NCBI RefSeq assembly: GCF_024753145.1
Contig: NZ_JANUGU010000012.1
Span: forward strand, 1 to 64,000
Direction: 5' to 3'
DNA from: Massilia terrae
GTDB taxonomy: Bacteria > Pseudomonadota > Gammaproteobacteria > Burkholderiales > Burkholderiaceae_D
DNA: 64,000 nt
Part shown: piece by piece, positions 25,352 to 33,843 of the stretch
Layout: each line of letters opens with the position of its first letter
Numbering within the stretch: position 1 is the first letter of the stretch
Notes under the pieces: generated by a model
Told to the model about the DNA's origin: nothing
Seen by the model: only the letters and a program-made list of their open reading frames with translations
Database searches by the model: none
Made by a program: the position numbers and the translations under genes

Positions 25352-26986
25352 ATGAATATCCAAAATTTACGCATCGGCACCCGGCTTGGCATGGCGTTCG
25401 GCGCCGTGCTGGTCCTGACTTTCGTCCTGATGGCGCTGGCCCTGGTCCGCCTGCAACACGTGCGCGACGCCGGGACCCAGATGGACGTGGCGAAGCGGAA
25501 GAACGAGCTGGCTGCGCTGTGGCTGGCCGGGAACCAGGTTAACGACGCGCTGACCGAAGCGCGCCTGCGCGCCGCCACCCTCGACGACGCCCATGCCATC
25601 GACACCGCCATGACTACGCGCGGCGCGCTGAACAACAAAGCCAGGGACGAGCTGGCGGCGCTGCTCGCGCGCGACGATGCGAAGACCTTGCTGGCGTCCG
25701 TCGACGAGCGGCGCGCGGCCTATCGCGACGTGCGCCAGAAGCTGTTCGACGCGCGCGACGCCGGCCAGGACATGGACCAGCTCAAGGCCGAGATCAGCAG
25801 CAAGCTGCGCCCGGCGATGGCGGCCTACGACGACGGCGTGGTCAAGATGGCCGCGCTGCAGTCGCGCATCTTCGATGAAACCAAGGCCGGCATGGAAAAC
25901 ACGGTCGCCGCCACCGCCAAGCTGCTGGTCGCCGTCGGCAGCGCCGCGCTGGTGCTGGGCGCCTTGCTGGCCTGGTCGCTGACCCGCTCGATCACCGCGC
26001 CGCTGCGTGCGGCGGTGGAAGTGGCGCGCACCGTGGCCGAGGGCGACCTCACGCGCCGCATCGAAGTGCGCAGCAAGGACGAAACCGGCCAGCTGATGGC
26101 GGCGCTGCAGGCGATGACGGCGAACCTGAACCGCATCGTGGCGGGCGTACGCGCCGGCAGCGAAACCATCTCCACCGGGTCGGCCGAGATCGCGGCCGGC
26201 AACCAGGACCTGTCCTCGCGCACCGAGCAGCAGGCCAGCTCGCTGGAAGAGACGGCGTCGTCGATGGAAGAGCTGACCGGCACCGTGCAGCACAATGCAG
26301 AGAATGCGCGCGTGGGCAACCAGCTGGCGGCGTCGGCCTCCCAGACCGCGCAGCGCGGCGGCGAGGTGGTGTCGCAGGTGGTGGCGACCATGGACCAGAT
26401 CAACGCGTCCTCGCGCAAGATCGTGGACATCATCAGTGTCATCGACGGCATCGCCTTCCAGACCAATATCCTTGCGCTGAACGCCGCGGTGGAAGCGGCG
26501 CGCGCCGGCGAGCAGGGACGCGGTTTCGCGGTGGTGGCGAGCGAGGTGCGCAGCCTGGCGCAGCGCAGCGCGGCGGCGGCCAAGGAGATCAAGCAGTTGA
26601 TCGACGATTCGGTGGCCACGGTGGACGCGGGCAGCCGCTTGGTGAACGAAGCCGGCATGACGATGGCCGACGTGGTCGACAGCGTCAAGCGCGTGACCGA
26701 CATCATGTCCGAGATCGCATCGGCCTCGCGCGAGCAGAGCGACGGCATCGAGCAGGTCAACCAGGCGATCAGCCAGATGGACACGGTGACCCAGCAGAAC
26801 GCGGCGCTGGTGGAGGAGGCGGCTGCCGCCGCGGCCTCGATGCAGGACCAGGCGGCGAGTTTGGCGGAGGCGGTCAGTATCTTCAGGCTGGATGGGCGGG
26901 CGGTGGCAAGCCTGGCGGCTCCCGCGCGAGTGAAGGCACCGCTTCGTGTACGCCCCGCGCTGGCGGGCGCTGGCGCCGAGTTCTAG
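25352..26986 (+). CDS. Methyl-accepting chemotaxis protein (544 aa)
   Basis: A first membrane helix at about residues 10-32, a four-helix-bundle periplasmic sensor of about 155 residues (about 33-188), a second membrane helix ([20 protein letters not shown], about 190-209), HAMP (about 211-263) and a long cytoplasmic signalling hairpin. The conserved tip is [33 protein letters not shown]. The methylation-helix pattern ([14 protein letters not shown]) is of the Tsr/Tar class common in this lineage. The C-terminus lacks a CheR-binding NWETF-like pentapeptide. The ligand is unknown. A GGAG lies about 14 bases before the ATG, which is farther than usual. Confidence 0.92.
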   Translation: MNIQNLRIGTRLGMAFGAVLVLTFVLMALALVRLQHVRDAGTQMDVAKRKNELAALWLAGNQVNDALTEARLRAATLDDAHAIDTAMTTRGALNNKARDELAALLARDDAKTLLASVDERRAAYRDVRQKLFDARDAGQDMDQLKAEISSKLRPAMAAYDDGVVKMAALQSRIFDETKAGMENTVAATAKLLVAVGSAALVLGALLAWSLTRSITAPLRAAVEVARTVAEGDLTRRIEVRSKDETGQLMAALQAMTANLNRIVAGVRAGSETISTGSAEIAAGNQDLSSRTEQQASSLEETASSMEELTGTVQHNAENARVGNQLAASASQTAQRGGEVVSQVVATMDQINASSRKIVDIISVIDGIAFQTNILALNAAVEAARAGEQGRGFAVVASEVRSLAQRSAAAAKEIKQLIDDSVATVDAGSRLVNEAGMTMADVVDSVKRVTDIMSEIASASREQSDGIEQVNQAISQMDTVTQQNAALVEEAAAAAASMQDQAASLAEAVSIFRLDGRAVASLAAPARVKAPLRVRPALAGAGAEF

Positions 26987-27003
26987 CCACTAACCCCAAA
27001 ACC

Positions 27004-27083
27004 GTCGTCCCGGCGCAGGCCGGGACCCATGCTGAGCGTCCTGTCACGCGGCCCTATGGGTCCCGGCCTGCGCCGGGACGACG
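27004..27083. repeat. Pair of inverted GTCGTCCCGGC-type palindromic repeats (REP-like, subtype A)
   Basis: GTCGTCCCGGCGCAGGCC starts at 27004 and its exact reverse complement ends at 27083, with about 24 bases between the arms. It is nearly identical in its arms to the pair at 2351-2456, and again fills the gap between two convergent genes. Confidence 0.88.
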
Positions 27084-27086
27084 TGG

Positions 27087-28817
27087 TTAAGGCGTGGACA
27101 AAGGATCGCGATCCAGGCGCGCAAACGCATCGAGCAGCGCCGTCTTGTACACCACCCCCAGCAGCACCGGATCATCCTTGCCCTGCACCGCCGGCAGCCT
27201 TTCGCCGTGGTGCGCCAGGAACTGCTGGAACGCCTCCTGCAGCGGCATCTCCGGCGTCAGCACCGGCAGCAGGCCGCGCTGCACGAAATCCGCCGCGGTC
27301 TTGCCCGCCTGCCCGGCCCCGTCCAGCAGGCCCGCCGTCAAATCACGCAGCCCCACCACGCCCTGGTAGCGCTGCTGCCCGTCCACGATGTAGATGTACT
27401 TGACCGGATGCGCGCGGAACATCTCGGCCATCTGCTCCAGCGATGCCTCGAGCGGCAGCACCGTCTCGGCCGGCTTGATCAGCTCGCGCATCTGGGTGCC
27501 GCGCAGGCGCAGGCGCTCCTGCTCCTCGCGCTGGCGGCGCAGCGTGATCTCGTACATCGGCAGGCCGCCGGCGCCGCGCGCGACGAAGTAGGCCAGCACG
27601 CAGGCCAGCATCAGCGGCAGCATCACCTGGTAGCTGAGCGTCATCTCGAAAATCATCAGGATCGCCATCAGCGGTGCGCCGGTGGCGGCGGCCAGGAAGG
27701 CGGCCATGCCGACGATCGCGTAGGCCGCCGGGCTTGAGACCAGCGCCGGCGCCAGCTCGTGCGCGCCCAGCCCGAACAGGTAGCCCAGCGCCGCGCCGAC
27801 GAACAGCGTGGGCGTGAAGATGCCGCCCACGGCGCCCGAGCCTGCGGTCAGCAGCGTGGCGAGCACCTTGAACACGAGGATCGCCAGCACGGCCGTCCAC
27901 ACCCACGGCGTGTGCAGCAGCGAGTTGACCACGCTGTAGCCATTGCCCCAGACCTGCGGCACCCACACCGAGATGATGCCTACGCCCAGCCCGCCCAGCG
28001 CGAGACGCAGCGGCAGCGGCAACGAACTTTTGGCGAAGCGCCGCCGCGCCGCCGCCAGCAGCGCCATGAACTGCGGCGCGGCGAGGCCGGCCAGGACGCC
28101 GAGCGCCACGAACAGCGGCACTTCGAGCATGCCGATGTCGGGAAAGGCCGGCATCTCGTAGGTCGGCTTATAACCCGGCAGGCGCCGCATCGTGATGTTG
28201 GCCACCACCGAGGCGATCATCATCGGCCCCACGCTTTCCATCAGCAGCGGCCCGAGCACGATCTCGCCGACGAAGAAGGCGGCGGCGATCGGCGCGTTGT
28301 AGGCCGAGGTGATGCCGGCCGCCGCGCCGCAGGCCACCAGCAGGCGCAGGCGCTCGCGGTCGAAGTTCACCACGCGCCCGAGCAGCGAGGCGCCCAGCGC
28401 GGCCAGCTGCACCATCGAGCCTTCGCGCCCGATCGAGCCGCCCGAGGCGATGGTGCACAGCGACGAGGCGCTCCGCAACAGCGTCTGCGGCACCGAGATC
28501 TCGCCCGAGCCGCCGGCGATGGCGTCCATGTAGTCGGGCGCGCTGCGGTCGCGGTAGCGGCGCGCCAGCAGCAGGAAGCCGCCGGCCGCCAGCCCGCCCG
28601 CGCACGGCAGGATCACGCGCAGGTACCAGGGCAGCTGCGCGGCCATCTCGACGAAGGAGCCGCTGTGGCCGACAAGCAGCCACTGCATGCCGGCCAGTCC
28701 TTCGCGGAAGGCGATGGTGGCGAGCGCGCCGACCAGGCCGGCCAGCGCGGCCCACAGCAGCATCGCGTGCGCGGGCGGCACGCGCTGCACCAGGGTGGTC
28801 AGTTTCGGGAACGCCAT
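27087..28817 (-). CDS. CLC-type chloride channel/transporter with C-terminal CBS pair (576 aa)
   Basis: A CLC core of about 430 residues shows the filter motifs GSGEIS, GGSIGREGSMVQ (gating Glu in GREG) and GAVGGIFTPTLFVGA. The internal Glu in YNAPIAAAFFVGEIV, equivalent to the proton Glu of H+/Cl- exchangers, is conserved, so antiport is likely. GREGS replaces the usual GREGP. Two CBS domains (about 445-570) follow and may bind adenine nucleotides. It starts 12 bases after the stop of the amidohydrolase gene, so the two may be co-transcribed although their functions do not obviously connect. Confidence 0.9.
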   Translation of the reverse strand: MAFPKLTTLVQRVPPAHAMLLWAALAGLVGALATIAFREGLAGMQWLLVGHSGSFVEMAAQLPWYLRVILPCAGGLAAGGFLLLARRYRDRSAPDYMDAIAGGSGEISVPQTLLRSASSLCTIASGGSIGREGSMVQLAALGASLLGRVVNFDRERLRLLVACGAAAGITSAYNAPIAAAFFVGEIVLGPLLMESVGPMMIASVVANITMRRLPGYKPTYEMPAFPDIGMLEVPLFVALGVLAGLAAPQFMALLAAARRRFAKSSLPLPLRLALGGLGVGIISVWVPQVWGNGYSVVNSLLHTPWVWTAVLAILVFKVLATLLTAGSGAVGGIFTPTLFVGAALGYLFGLGAHELAPALVSSPAAYAIVGMAAFLAAATGAPLMAILMIFEMTLSYQVMLPLMLACVLAYFVARGAGGLPMYEITLRRQREEQERLRLRGTQMRELIKPAETVLPLEASLEQMAEMFRAHPVKYIYIVDGQQRYQGVVGLRDLTAGLLDGAGQAGKTAADFVQRGLLPVLTPEMPLQEAFQQFLAHHGERLPAVQGKDDPVLLGVVYKTALLDAFARLDRDPLSTP

Positions 28818-28829
28818 CCAGCCGGTCTT

Positions 28830-30308
28830 CTAGCGCACCCCGACCATGCCGCGCACTGACGCGACCAGCTTGGCCGGGTCGTAGCCGTAGCCGTCCTTGA
28901 ACACCACCTGCACGTTCTCGACGTCGGCGATGCGGCGCGACGGGTCGCCCTTCACGACCACCAGGTCGGCTTCCTTGCCTGCTTCGATGGTGCCGATGCG
29001 GTCCAGCCGGCTCAGGAAGCGCGCGCCGTTGGCGGTGCCGATGCGGATCGCCTCGACCGGCGTGAACCCGGCTTCAACCAGTAGTTGAAGCTCGCGCTGG
29101 TCGCCGAAGCCGGGCAGCACGCCGCCGTTGCCGGTCGGGTCGGGGCCGGCCAGCAGCAGGCCGCCGGCGCGCACGAAGGCCAGTTCGAACGCCATCTCCT
29201 TCTTCAGCGCCGCCTCCAGCTTGGCCGCGCGCTCGGGCGCACCGGCGGCGGCCGCGCGCGCCGCGAGGTGGCTGCGCAGCGATTCGGCCGACATCATCGA
29301 CTGCTGCTGGCGCGACAGCAGCGGACGGGTGGCGACAAAGGATTCGAACACCGGCAGGGGCGAGGTCAGCGCGACCTTGTGGGCGACCAGGTCGCGGATC
29401 AGTTCCTGCACCTGCGGGCTGGACACCTCCAGCTTCTCCCACGACGCCGCGATCGCGGCGGAGGAGGGGCACTGGTCCTGCTTGCGGCCGGGGACGAATT
29501 CGGAATCGGTGAACACCGGTCCGTGTTCGAGATTGTCGATGCCGAGCGCCGCCGCCTGCCGGTAATCGACCGAGCACAGGTGCCCGGTCAGCTTGCGCCC
29601 GTGCTTGTGCGCCTCGTCGATTGCCGCGGCCAGCACCGCTTGCGGGATGTTCATGTAGGCCTTGAACGAGGTCGCGCCTTCGCCCGACCAGAAGGCGACG
29701 GTGCGGCGCGCGTGGTCGGCTTCCTCCAGCGAGGTCATTTGCGGAAACACGCTGCCGCGGCCTTCGAGATAGGGGCCGGTGACGTCGATATGCGGGCCGG
29801 GCATCTCCAGCGCATCGATCTTGTTGCGGATGTTCAGGTCGGTGTAGGGCTCGATGCTGCCGGTGGTGCGCATGGTGGTCACGCCCGCCGCCAGGTACAG
29901 GCGCGGCGCGCTGAAGGCCAGCTCGGTGACCAGGAAGCCCGGCGGCGGCAGGTGGCCTTCCTCGTCCTGGTGCAGCGACGCGGTGTACATCAGGTGGTTG
30001 TGCATGCCGACCAGGCCCGGCATCACGCTGTGGCCTTCGAGCGCGACCACGTGGGCGCCGGCCGGCGGCGCGACCCTGGCGTCGGTCACCGCTTCGATGC
30101 GGCCATTGCGCAAGATGACGGTGCGCTCTTCCTGGGCCGGACCGCCGGTGCCGTCGATCACGCGCACGTGGGTCAGCGCGATCAGCGGCTGGTCGTACTT
30201 GAGGAATTTGCGCACTTCCGCCGATGGCGCCGGCGCTTGCGCCTGTGCCTGGAGCGCGCCACAGATGGCCAGCGCCATCACCACCACTTTGCCGCGAATG
30301 CGAGCCAT
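28830..30308 (-). CDS. Secreted metal-dependent amidohydrolase (492 aa)
   Basis: A signal peptide (VVVMALAICGALQAQAQA) is followed by an amidohydrolase-superfamily barrel: VIDGTGGPAQEERTVILRNGRIEAV, metal ligands in MPGLVGMHNHLMY, a carboxylated-Lys candidate in SFKAYMN, HLCSVDYRQA, NLEHGPVF, a late Asp in LLAGPDPTGNGGVLPGFGDQREL, and the C-terminal GTIEAGKEADLVVVKGDPS. It resembles imidazolonepropionase/prolidase-like (Xaa-Pro or aryl-dialkyl) members; the substrate is unknown. The start MARIRGK is set by AGGGAG eight bases upstream. The open frame continues far upstream but belongs to another gene's shadow. Confidence 0.88.
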   Translation of the reverse strand: MARIRGKVVVMALAICGALQAQAQAPAPSAEVRKFLKYDQPLIALTHVRVIDGTGGPAQEERTVILRNGRIEAVTDARVAPPAGAHVVALEGHSVMPGLVGMHNHLMYTASLHQDEEGHLPPPGFLVTELAFSAPRLYLAAGVTTMRTTGSIEPYTDLNIRNKIDALEMPGPHIDVTGPYLEGRGSVFPQMTSLEEADHARRTVAFWSGEGATSFKAYMNIPQAVLAAAIDEAHKHGRKLTGHLCSVDYRQAAALGIDNLEHGPVFTDSEFVPGRKQDQCPSSAAIAASWEKLEVSSPQVQELIRDLVAHKVALTSPLPVFESFVATRPLLSRQQQSMMSAESLRSHLAARAAAAGAPERAAKLEAALKKEMAFELAFVRAGGLLLAGPDPTGNGGVLPGFGDQRELQLLVEAGFTPVEAIRIGTANGARFLSRLDRIGTIEAGKEADLVVVKGDPSRRIADVENVQVVFKDGYGYDPAKLVASVRGMVGVR

Positions 30309-30381
30309 GCCCGGTCTCCCTGTTGTCGAGAGCGTCATGCTGGCATGGAATATCCGGCAAGGCAACCGTGCCGGCGCCAGA

Positions 30382-31257
30382 TCAGCGCGGGTTGGCGAAC
30401 ACCTGGGTCCAGTAGGCGGTGCCGGTCTTGCGCTTGGGGTTGAGGGCGTAGCCGGTGCCCATCTCGCTGAAGGGGCCCATGACGTTGGCGCAGTGGCCGG
30501 GGCTGTCCAGCCAGCCTTGCACCGCTTCCTCCGGCGTGCGGGTGCCGGAGGCGATGTTTTCGCCGACCCGGCGCCAGCTGTAGCCGGCCTTGCTGACGCG
30601 GTCGCCGACCACCGTGCCGTCCGAGCCGCGGTGCTCGAAATAACGGTGCAGCGCCATGTCCTTGCTGTGCTCCAGCGCGGCCGCGGCCAGCATCGGGTTC
30701 CAGCGCAGCGGCGGGGCCGGATCGAAATGCTCGCTGCCGCACATCTGGCCGGCGGCGCGCGCGGCGTTGACGAGTTCGAGGATGCGCTGGCCGGCATCCT
30801 CTTGCCCGCTGAAGCGCACCGGCGGCAGGGGCCGCGCCAGCACCAGCTGCCATTCGTCGCCGTTGCGCTGCGCGCCGACGGCGCTGAAGCCGCGGTCCAG
30901 CAGCACGGCACAGTAGCGCTGTTCGATCTGGGCGAAGGCGCTATCGGCATCGGCCGGCCCGGTCACGCTGATGGCCTGGGCGCGCTCGACCGGATAGCCG
31001 CTGTCTTCCAGGCTCTGTTCGAGGAAGGTGCCGGTGCTGATGCGGATGCGGGAGAGGGCGCGTTCGGGCTGCAACGGCGCGGCCGCCCGCTTGGGCCGGC
31101 CCTGGCAGATGCCGGGCGCGGCGCGATAGGCGTTCACCAGGCGCACCAGGTTGCCGGCGTCCACGGCCGGCTGGGCGTGCAGCGCCGTCGCCGGCAAGCC
31201 CGTCATCAGGGCGGCGGCAAGGTGGTGCAGCTTCAATCGCGGCAGTCGTAAATACAT
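30382..31257 (-). CDS. Secreted CAP/SCP-domain protein (291 aa)
   Basis: A signal peptide (HHLAAALMTGLPATALHAQ) is followed by about 130 residues without a recognised domain and a C-terminal CAP domain (about 165-290): LELVNAARAAG, PLRWNPMLAAAALEHSKDMALHRYFEHRGSDG, GENIASGTRTPEEAVQGWLDSPGHCANVM and GTAYWTQVF. The His and Glu residues of the CAP cavity are present. Bacterial CAP proteins are secreted and poorly characterised. The start MYLRLPR is chosen from the signal peptide; no clear ribosome-binding site is seen. Confidence 0.87.
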   Translation of the reverse strand: MYLRLPRLKLHHLAAALMTGLPATALHAQPAVDAGNLVRLVNAYRAAPGICQGRPKRAAAPLQPERALSRIRISTGTFLEQSLEDSGYPVERAQAISVTGPADADSAFAQIEQRYCAVLLDRGFSAVGAQRNGDEWQLVLARPLPPVRFSGQEDAGQRILELVNAARAAGQMCGSEHFDPAPPLRWNPMLAAAALEHSKDMALHRYFEHRGSDGTVVGDRVSKAGYSWRRVGENIASGTRTPEEAVQGWLDSPGHCANVMGPFSEMGTGYALNPKRKTGTAYWTQVFANPR

Positions 31258-31295
31258 GGGCGGCGGATCATACCGGAATTGTTTTTCTAGAACAA

Positions 31296-31856
31296 TCACG
31301 CGCCCGGGCGGTCATCCACTAGCGACAGGAGGACCATGTCTTCCCACTGGCCATTGATGCGCAGGTAGGAGCGCGCATAGCCCTCGCGTTCGAAGCCGAG
31401 GCGCGCCAGCAAGCCGGCGCTGCGTTCGTTGCGCGGCATGTGGGCGGCCATGATGCGGTGCAGGCGCAACTGGTCGAACACGTAATTGATGCCGGCGCCG
31501 GCGACCTCGGCCATCAAGCCCGAGCCTTCATGCGCGTGGTCGACCGAAAAGCCGAGGTGGCAGGCCTGGAACGGGCCGCGCACGATATTCGTGAACGAGC
31601 ACAGCGCGACCAGCTGGCCGCTGGCGCGGTCGAGGGCGGCCAGGTGCAGGGCGCTGCCGGCTTCCGCTTCCGCCTCGACCTGTGCGATGCGGCTGGCCAC
31701 GGCTTGCTCGGTGTAATACTCGGCGCCGCGCGCGGGCTCGGATGGCGCCAGGTGGTCGCGGTTGCGCAGGCGATAGTCGAGCAGGAGCGCGGTGTGGTCC
31801 GTGGCCAGCGCGCTGATGCGGGTGCGTGGCGTGTCGATGGTGATGGGTGCATTCAT
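31296..31856 (-). CDS. GNAT-family N-acetyltransferase, RimJ/RimL type (186 aa)
   Basis: The GNAT fold with LGFSVDHAHEGSGLMAEVAGAGINYVFDQLRLHRIMAAHMPRNERSAGLLARLGFEREGYARSYLRINGQWEDMVLLSL is typical of RimJ-like enzymes, which acetylate the N-terminal residue of a ribosomal protein or, in other members, small molecules. The acetyl-CoA loop is HEGSG. The start MNAPITI is placed by the domain boundary. The frame runs 18 codons further upstream without a ribosome-binding site. Confidence 0.85.
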   Translation of the reverse strand: MNAPITIDTPRTRISALATDHTALLLDYRLRNRDHLAPSEPARGAEYYTEQAVASRIAQVEAEAEAGSALHLAALDRASGQLVALCSFTNIVRGPFQACHLGFSVDHAHEGSGLMAEVAGAGINYVFDQLRLHRIMAAHMPRNERSAGLLARLGFEREGYARSYLRINGQWEDMVLLSLVDDRPGA

Positions 31857-31992
31857 GCGGCAGATTATGCGGCAGATGTCCTGCGATAACCAAGTCGTGG
31901 CCCCCGGCACATTGTGCTGCAGCTAACCGACCGGGTGGCTTTGCGCTGGCATCCTAGTGCCGTGGTTATCAACCTTAGAAACGGAGCGCTTT

Positions 31993-32070
31993 ATGGGTAA
32001 GTATTTCTTGGCGTGGATCCTCGGTGTCCCGGCCATTGTGCTGGTGCTGATTTATCTCTTCTTCCATTGA
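31993..32070 (+). CDS. Small single-span membrane peptide (25 aa)
   Basis: A 25-codon frame with a good ribosome-binding site (GGAG, eight bases upstream of the ATG). The peptide begins MGKYFLAWILGVPAIVLVLI and ends YLFFH. It is one hydrophobic helix preceded by a Lys. Short peptides of this look, with an LGVP turn, occur widely in proteobacteria without an assigned role. It stands alone between the acetyltransferase gene (opposite strand) and a palindromic element that starts ten bases after its stop codon. Confidence 0.6.
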   Translation: MGKYFLAWILGVPAIVLVLIYLFFH

Positions 32071-32079
32071 TCCACAACC

Positions 32080-32183
32080 GGGGTCAGGTCGTCCAATCAA
32101 TCAAAATTTCCCTAGCCTTCCTTGGGCGACCTGGCCCTTTGTGAATGTTCTGCAATTCTGATTCTTTGGACGACCTGACCCCG
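32080..32183. repeat. GGGGTCAGGTCGTCC hairpin element, second copy, invading the kinase 3' end
   Basis: GGGGTCAGGTCGTCCAATCA starts at 32080 and the inverted GATTCTTTGGACGACCTGAC arm ends with CCCC at 32182. The interior carries a degraded third arm (GGGCGACCTGGCCC, about 32124-32137). It has the same arms as the element at 4086-4169. The stop codon of the degenerate kinase (32101-32103) lies inside the element. Confidence 0.8.
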
Positions 32184-33372
32184 GGTTTAATGCGGTGCGT
32201 GGCTCGACATAGGGCGCATGCACACCTGCTTCGCCGTGGCGGAGCAGCGGCAGCACCACCGTGAAGCGGCTGCCCAGGCTGCGCCCGGCGCTGCTGGCCG
32301 TGATGTGGCCGTGGTGCAGTGCGACGATGCTCTTCACCAGCGCCAGGCCCAGACCGAGCCCGCCTTCGCCGCGGTCGGGCGTGCGTTCGGCCTGGGTGAA
32401 CAGTTCGAACACGTGCGGCAGCAGGGCCTGGTCGTCGGGGTGAAACAGGCCGATCCAGGCCTCGCCCTCGGCCACGCTCTCCGGCACCCCGGTGTATTCG
32501 AACCAGCGGCGGTTGAAGTAGTCGTGGTAGCCGTCCGGGCGGGTCGACCAGACGATCTGCGGCAGGGCGTCGGTGATGGTGCGGAATTTCGCCTCGCTGT
32601 CGCGCAGCGCACGTTCGGCCTGCTTGCGTTCGGTGATGTCGCGGTAAAACACGGCCAGGCTGTCGCCGAAGGGGAAGGCGCGCGCCTCGATCCACATGTC
32701 GCCGCTGTTGTGCTGGTAGACCTGCTCGACGCTGACCGGCACGCATTCGCGCATCGCGCGGCGGTAGGCGTCGGCCAGCGGCAGGTCCTCCGATCCCGGC
32801 CAGACTTCCCAGTGGCTGCGCCCGAGGATGTCGGCGCGCGTGCGGCCGTCCAGGCGCAGGGCTTCGTCGTTGATGCGGGTGACGCGGAAATCGCGGTCAA
32901 GCAGGACGAAGCCTTCGTCGATCGCTTGCAAAATCAGCTCGCCTTCGCCGGTGGCGCCGCCGAGGATGGCGTCGCTCGCCAGGCCGGCATCGTGATGCCG
33001 CACCAGCGCCAGGTAGCGGACAGCATCGCCCTTGGTGATGCACTTGAGCGCGACCTCGCAGCGGACCAGCGCGCCGCTGTACGCGATGAAATTTTTACTG
33101 AACACCAGTTCCCTGTGCTCGCCCCGGAGCAGCGCGGCGCCGGCCGCCTCGTCACGGCCGCGGTCCTGCCACGCAGTGAGATCGCCGATGCGCCGGTCGG
33201 TCAATCCGCCGGCGGCGTGGCCTAGCAGTTCGCTAAACAGGCGATTCGCCGCCACGATGCTTCCGTCCTGTGCATACAGCAGGGCAGCGCAGGGGAGAAA
33301 TTCCACGAAGCGCGTTGGCTGCGAGAACGTAAAATTGTCTTGCATGAAATTTGCAATGCGCGGCTGCTCCAT
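32101..33372 (-). CDS. Degenerate PAS-type sensor histidine kinase with internal deletion (423 aa)
   Basis: Three PAS-like domains are visible: about residues 10-110 (FVEFLPCAALLYAQDGSIVAANRLFSELLG), about 150-265 (LDRDFRVTRINDEALRLDGRTRADILG) and one starting at about 275 (FRTITDALPQIVWSTRPDGYHDYFNRRWFEYTG). The third PAS breaks off at LFHPDDQA and jumps directly into LLPHVFELFTQAERTPDRGEGGLGLGLALVKS, the F and G2 boxes of a kinase ATPase domain. The phospho-acceptor His, N box and G1 box are missing. The last 26 or so residues are encoded by a palindromic element. Autokinase activity is therefore impossible; it may be inert or act only as a PAS protein. The start is uncertain (33432 GTG, 33372 or 33345 ATG). 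Confidence 0.75.
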   Translation of the reverse strand: MEQPRIANFMQDNFTFSQPTRFVEFLPCAALLYAQDGSIVAANRLFSELLGHAAGGLTDRRIGDLTAWQDRGRDEAAGAALLRGEHRELVFSKNFIAYSGALVRCEVALKCITKGDAVRYLALVRHHDAGLASDAILGGATGEGELILQAIDEGFVLLDRDFRVTRINDEALRLDGRTRADILGRSHWEVWPGSEDLPLADAYRRAMRECVPVSVEQVYQHNSGDMWIEARAFPFGDSLAVFYRDITERKQAERALRDSEAKFRTITDALPQIVWSTRPDGYHDYFNRRWFEYTGVPESVAEGEAWIGLFHPDDQALLPHVFELFTQAERTPDRGEGGLGLGLALVKSIVALHHGHITASSAGRSLGSRFTVVLPLLRHGEAGVHAPYVEPRTALNPGSGRPKNQNCRTFTKGQVAQGRLGKF

Positions 33373-33623
33373 GCGACGGTCTTGTTTAGGAATAAGGGTG
33401 GCAGGCTCGTGTTTCTGGCGTCCGCGGCGCACGCGCGTGGCGCCGCCCGGCCCTTCGAGCCTGACCCATCATACTTGAATCGCCTGATGGCCCTCGCCAG
33501 CCAGACGGCGCCCCTGCCGGCGCGCCCGCATGCCGCAGGGAGCCCGCAGTGGGCGCACTCCCGGCACCCAAAACCTGCCGCGGCCGCCCATTCGTTTCCG
33601 CCCGTCATCTGCCAATTGGTCAA

Positions 33624-33637
33624 AAAAAGCGCTTGCA
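33624..33637. promoter_or_regulatory. LacI-type operator-like sequence upstream of the TonB receptor
   Basis: AAAAAGCGCTTGCA has the central-CG palindrome AAGCGCTT (33627-33634) typical of LacI/GalR-family operators. It lies about 90 bases upstream of the receptor's core promoter. Binding by the LacI protein of this locus is only a possibility. Confidence 0.35.
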
Positions 33638-33678
33638 GAATGAGCGCCGTCGCGTTGACGTATTCTCACCACAATCGT

Positions 33679-33700
33679 GTTTACTAAACTCTCACTAAAC
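33679..33700. promoter_or_regulatory. GTTTACTAAAC palindrome and ACTAAAC direct repeat
   Basis: GTTTACTAAAC (33679-33689) is a perfect 11-base palindrome, followed by a second ACTAAAC at 33694-33700. GTTTACTAAA recurs exactly at 41193-41202, before the lacI-led operon, and a variant is at 41222-41232. It is a candidate shared regulatory site of the two units. Confidence 0.45.
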
Positions 33701-33723
33701 TGCGCAAGAATCACGAAAGTTTA

Positions 33724-33752
33724 TTGAGTTCCAAATATCAACTTTGTATAAC
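33724..33752 (+). promoter_or_regulatory. Sigma-70 promoter of the TonB receptor gene
   Basis: TTGAGT (33724-33729) and TATAAC (33747-33752) lie 17 bases apart, leaving a leader of about 85 bases before the ATG. The rest of the gap 33373-33723 shows no gene on either strand that I can support. Confidence 0.65.
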
Positions 33753-33843
33753 TTCTCCAAGTAGGAGCGCGTACCACGGGTGCTGTGAACCTGCTGCCGC
33801 GACACAAAAATAGCCCGTCCTTGGGCACAACCAGGAGACTTAC

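Noticed and set aside
28309-30950. Extension of the amidohydrolase frame to 30950
   Set aside because: The extra N-terminal part overlaps the CAP-domain gene in another frame; AGGGAG and a signal peptide fix the start at 30308.
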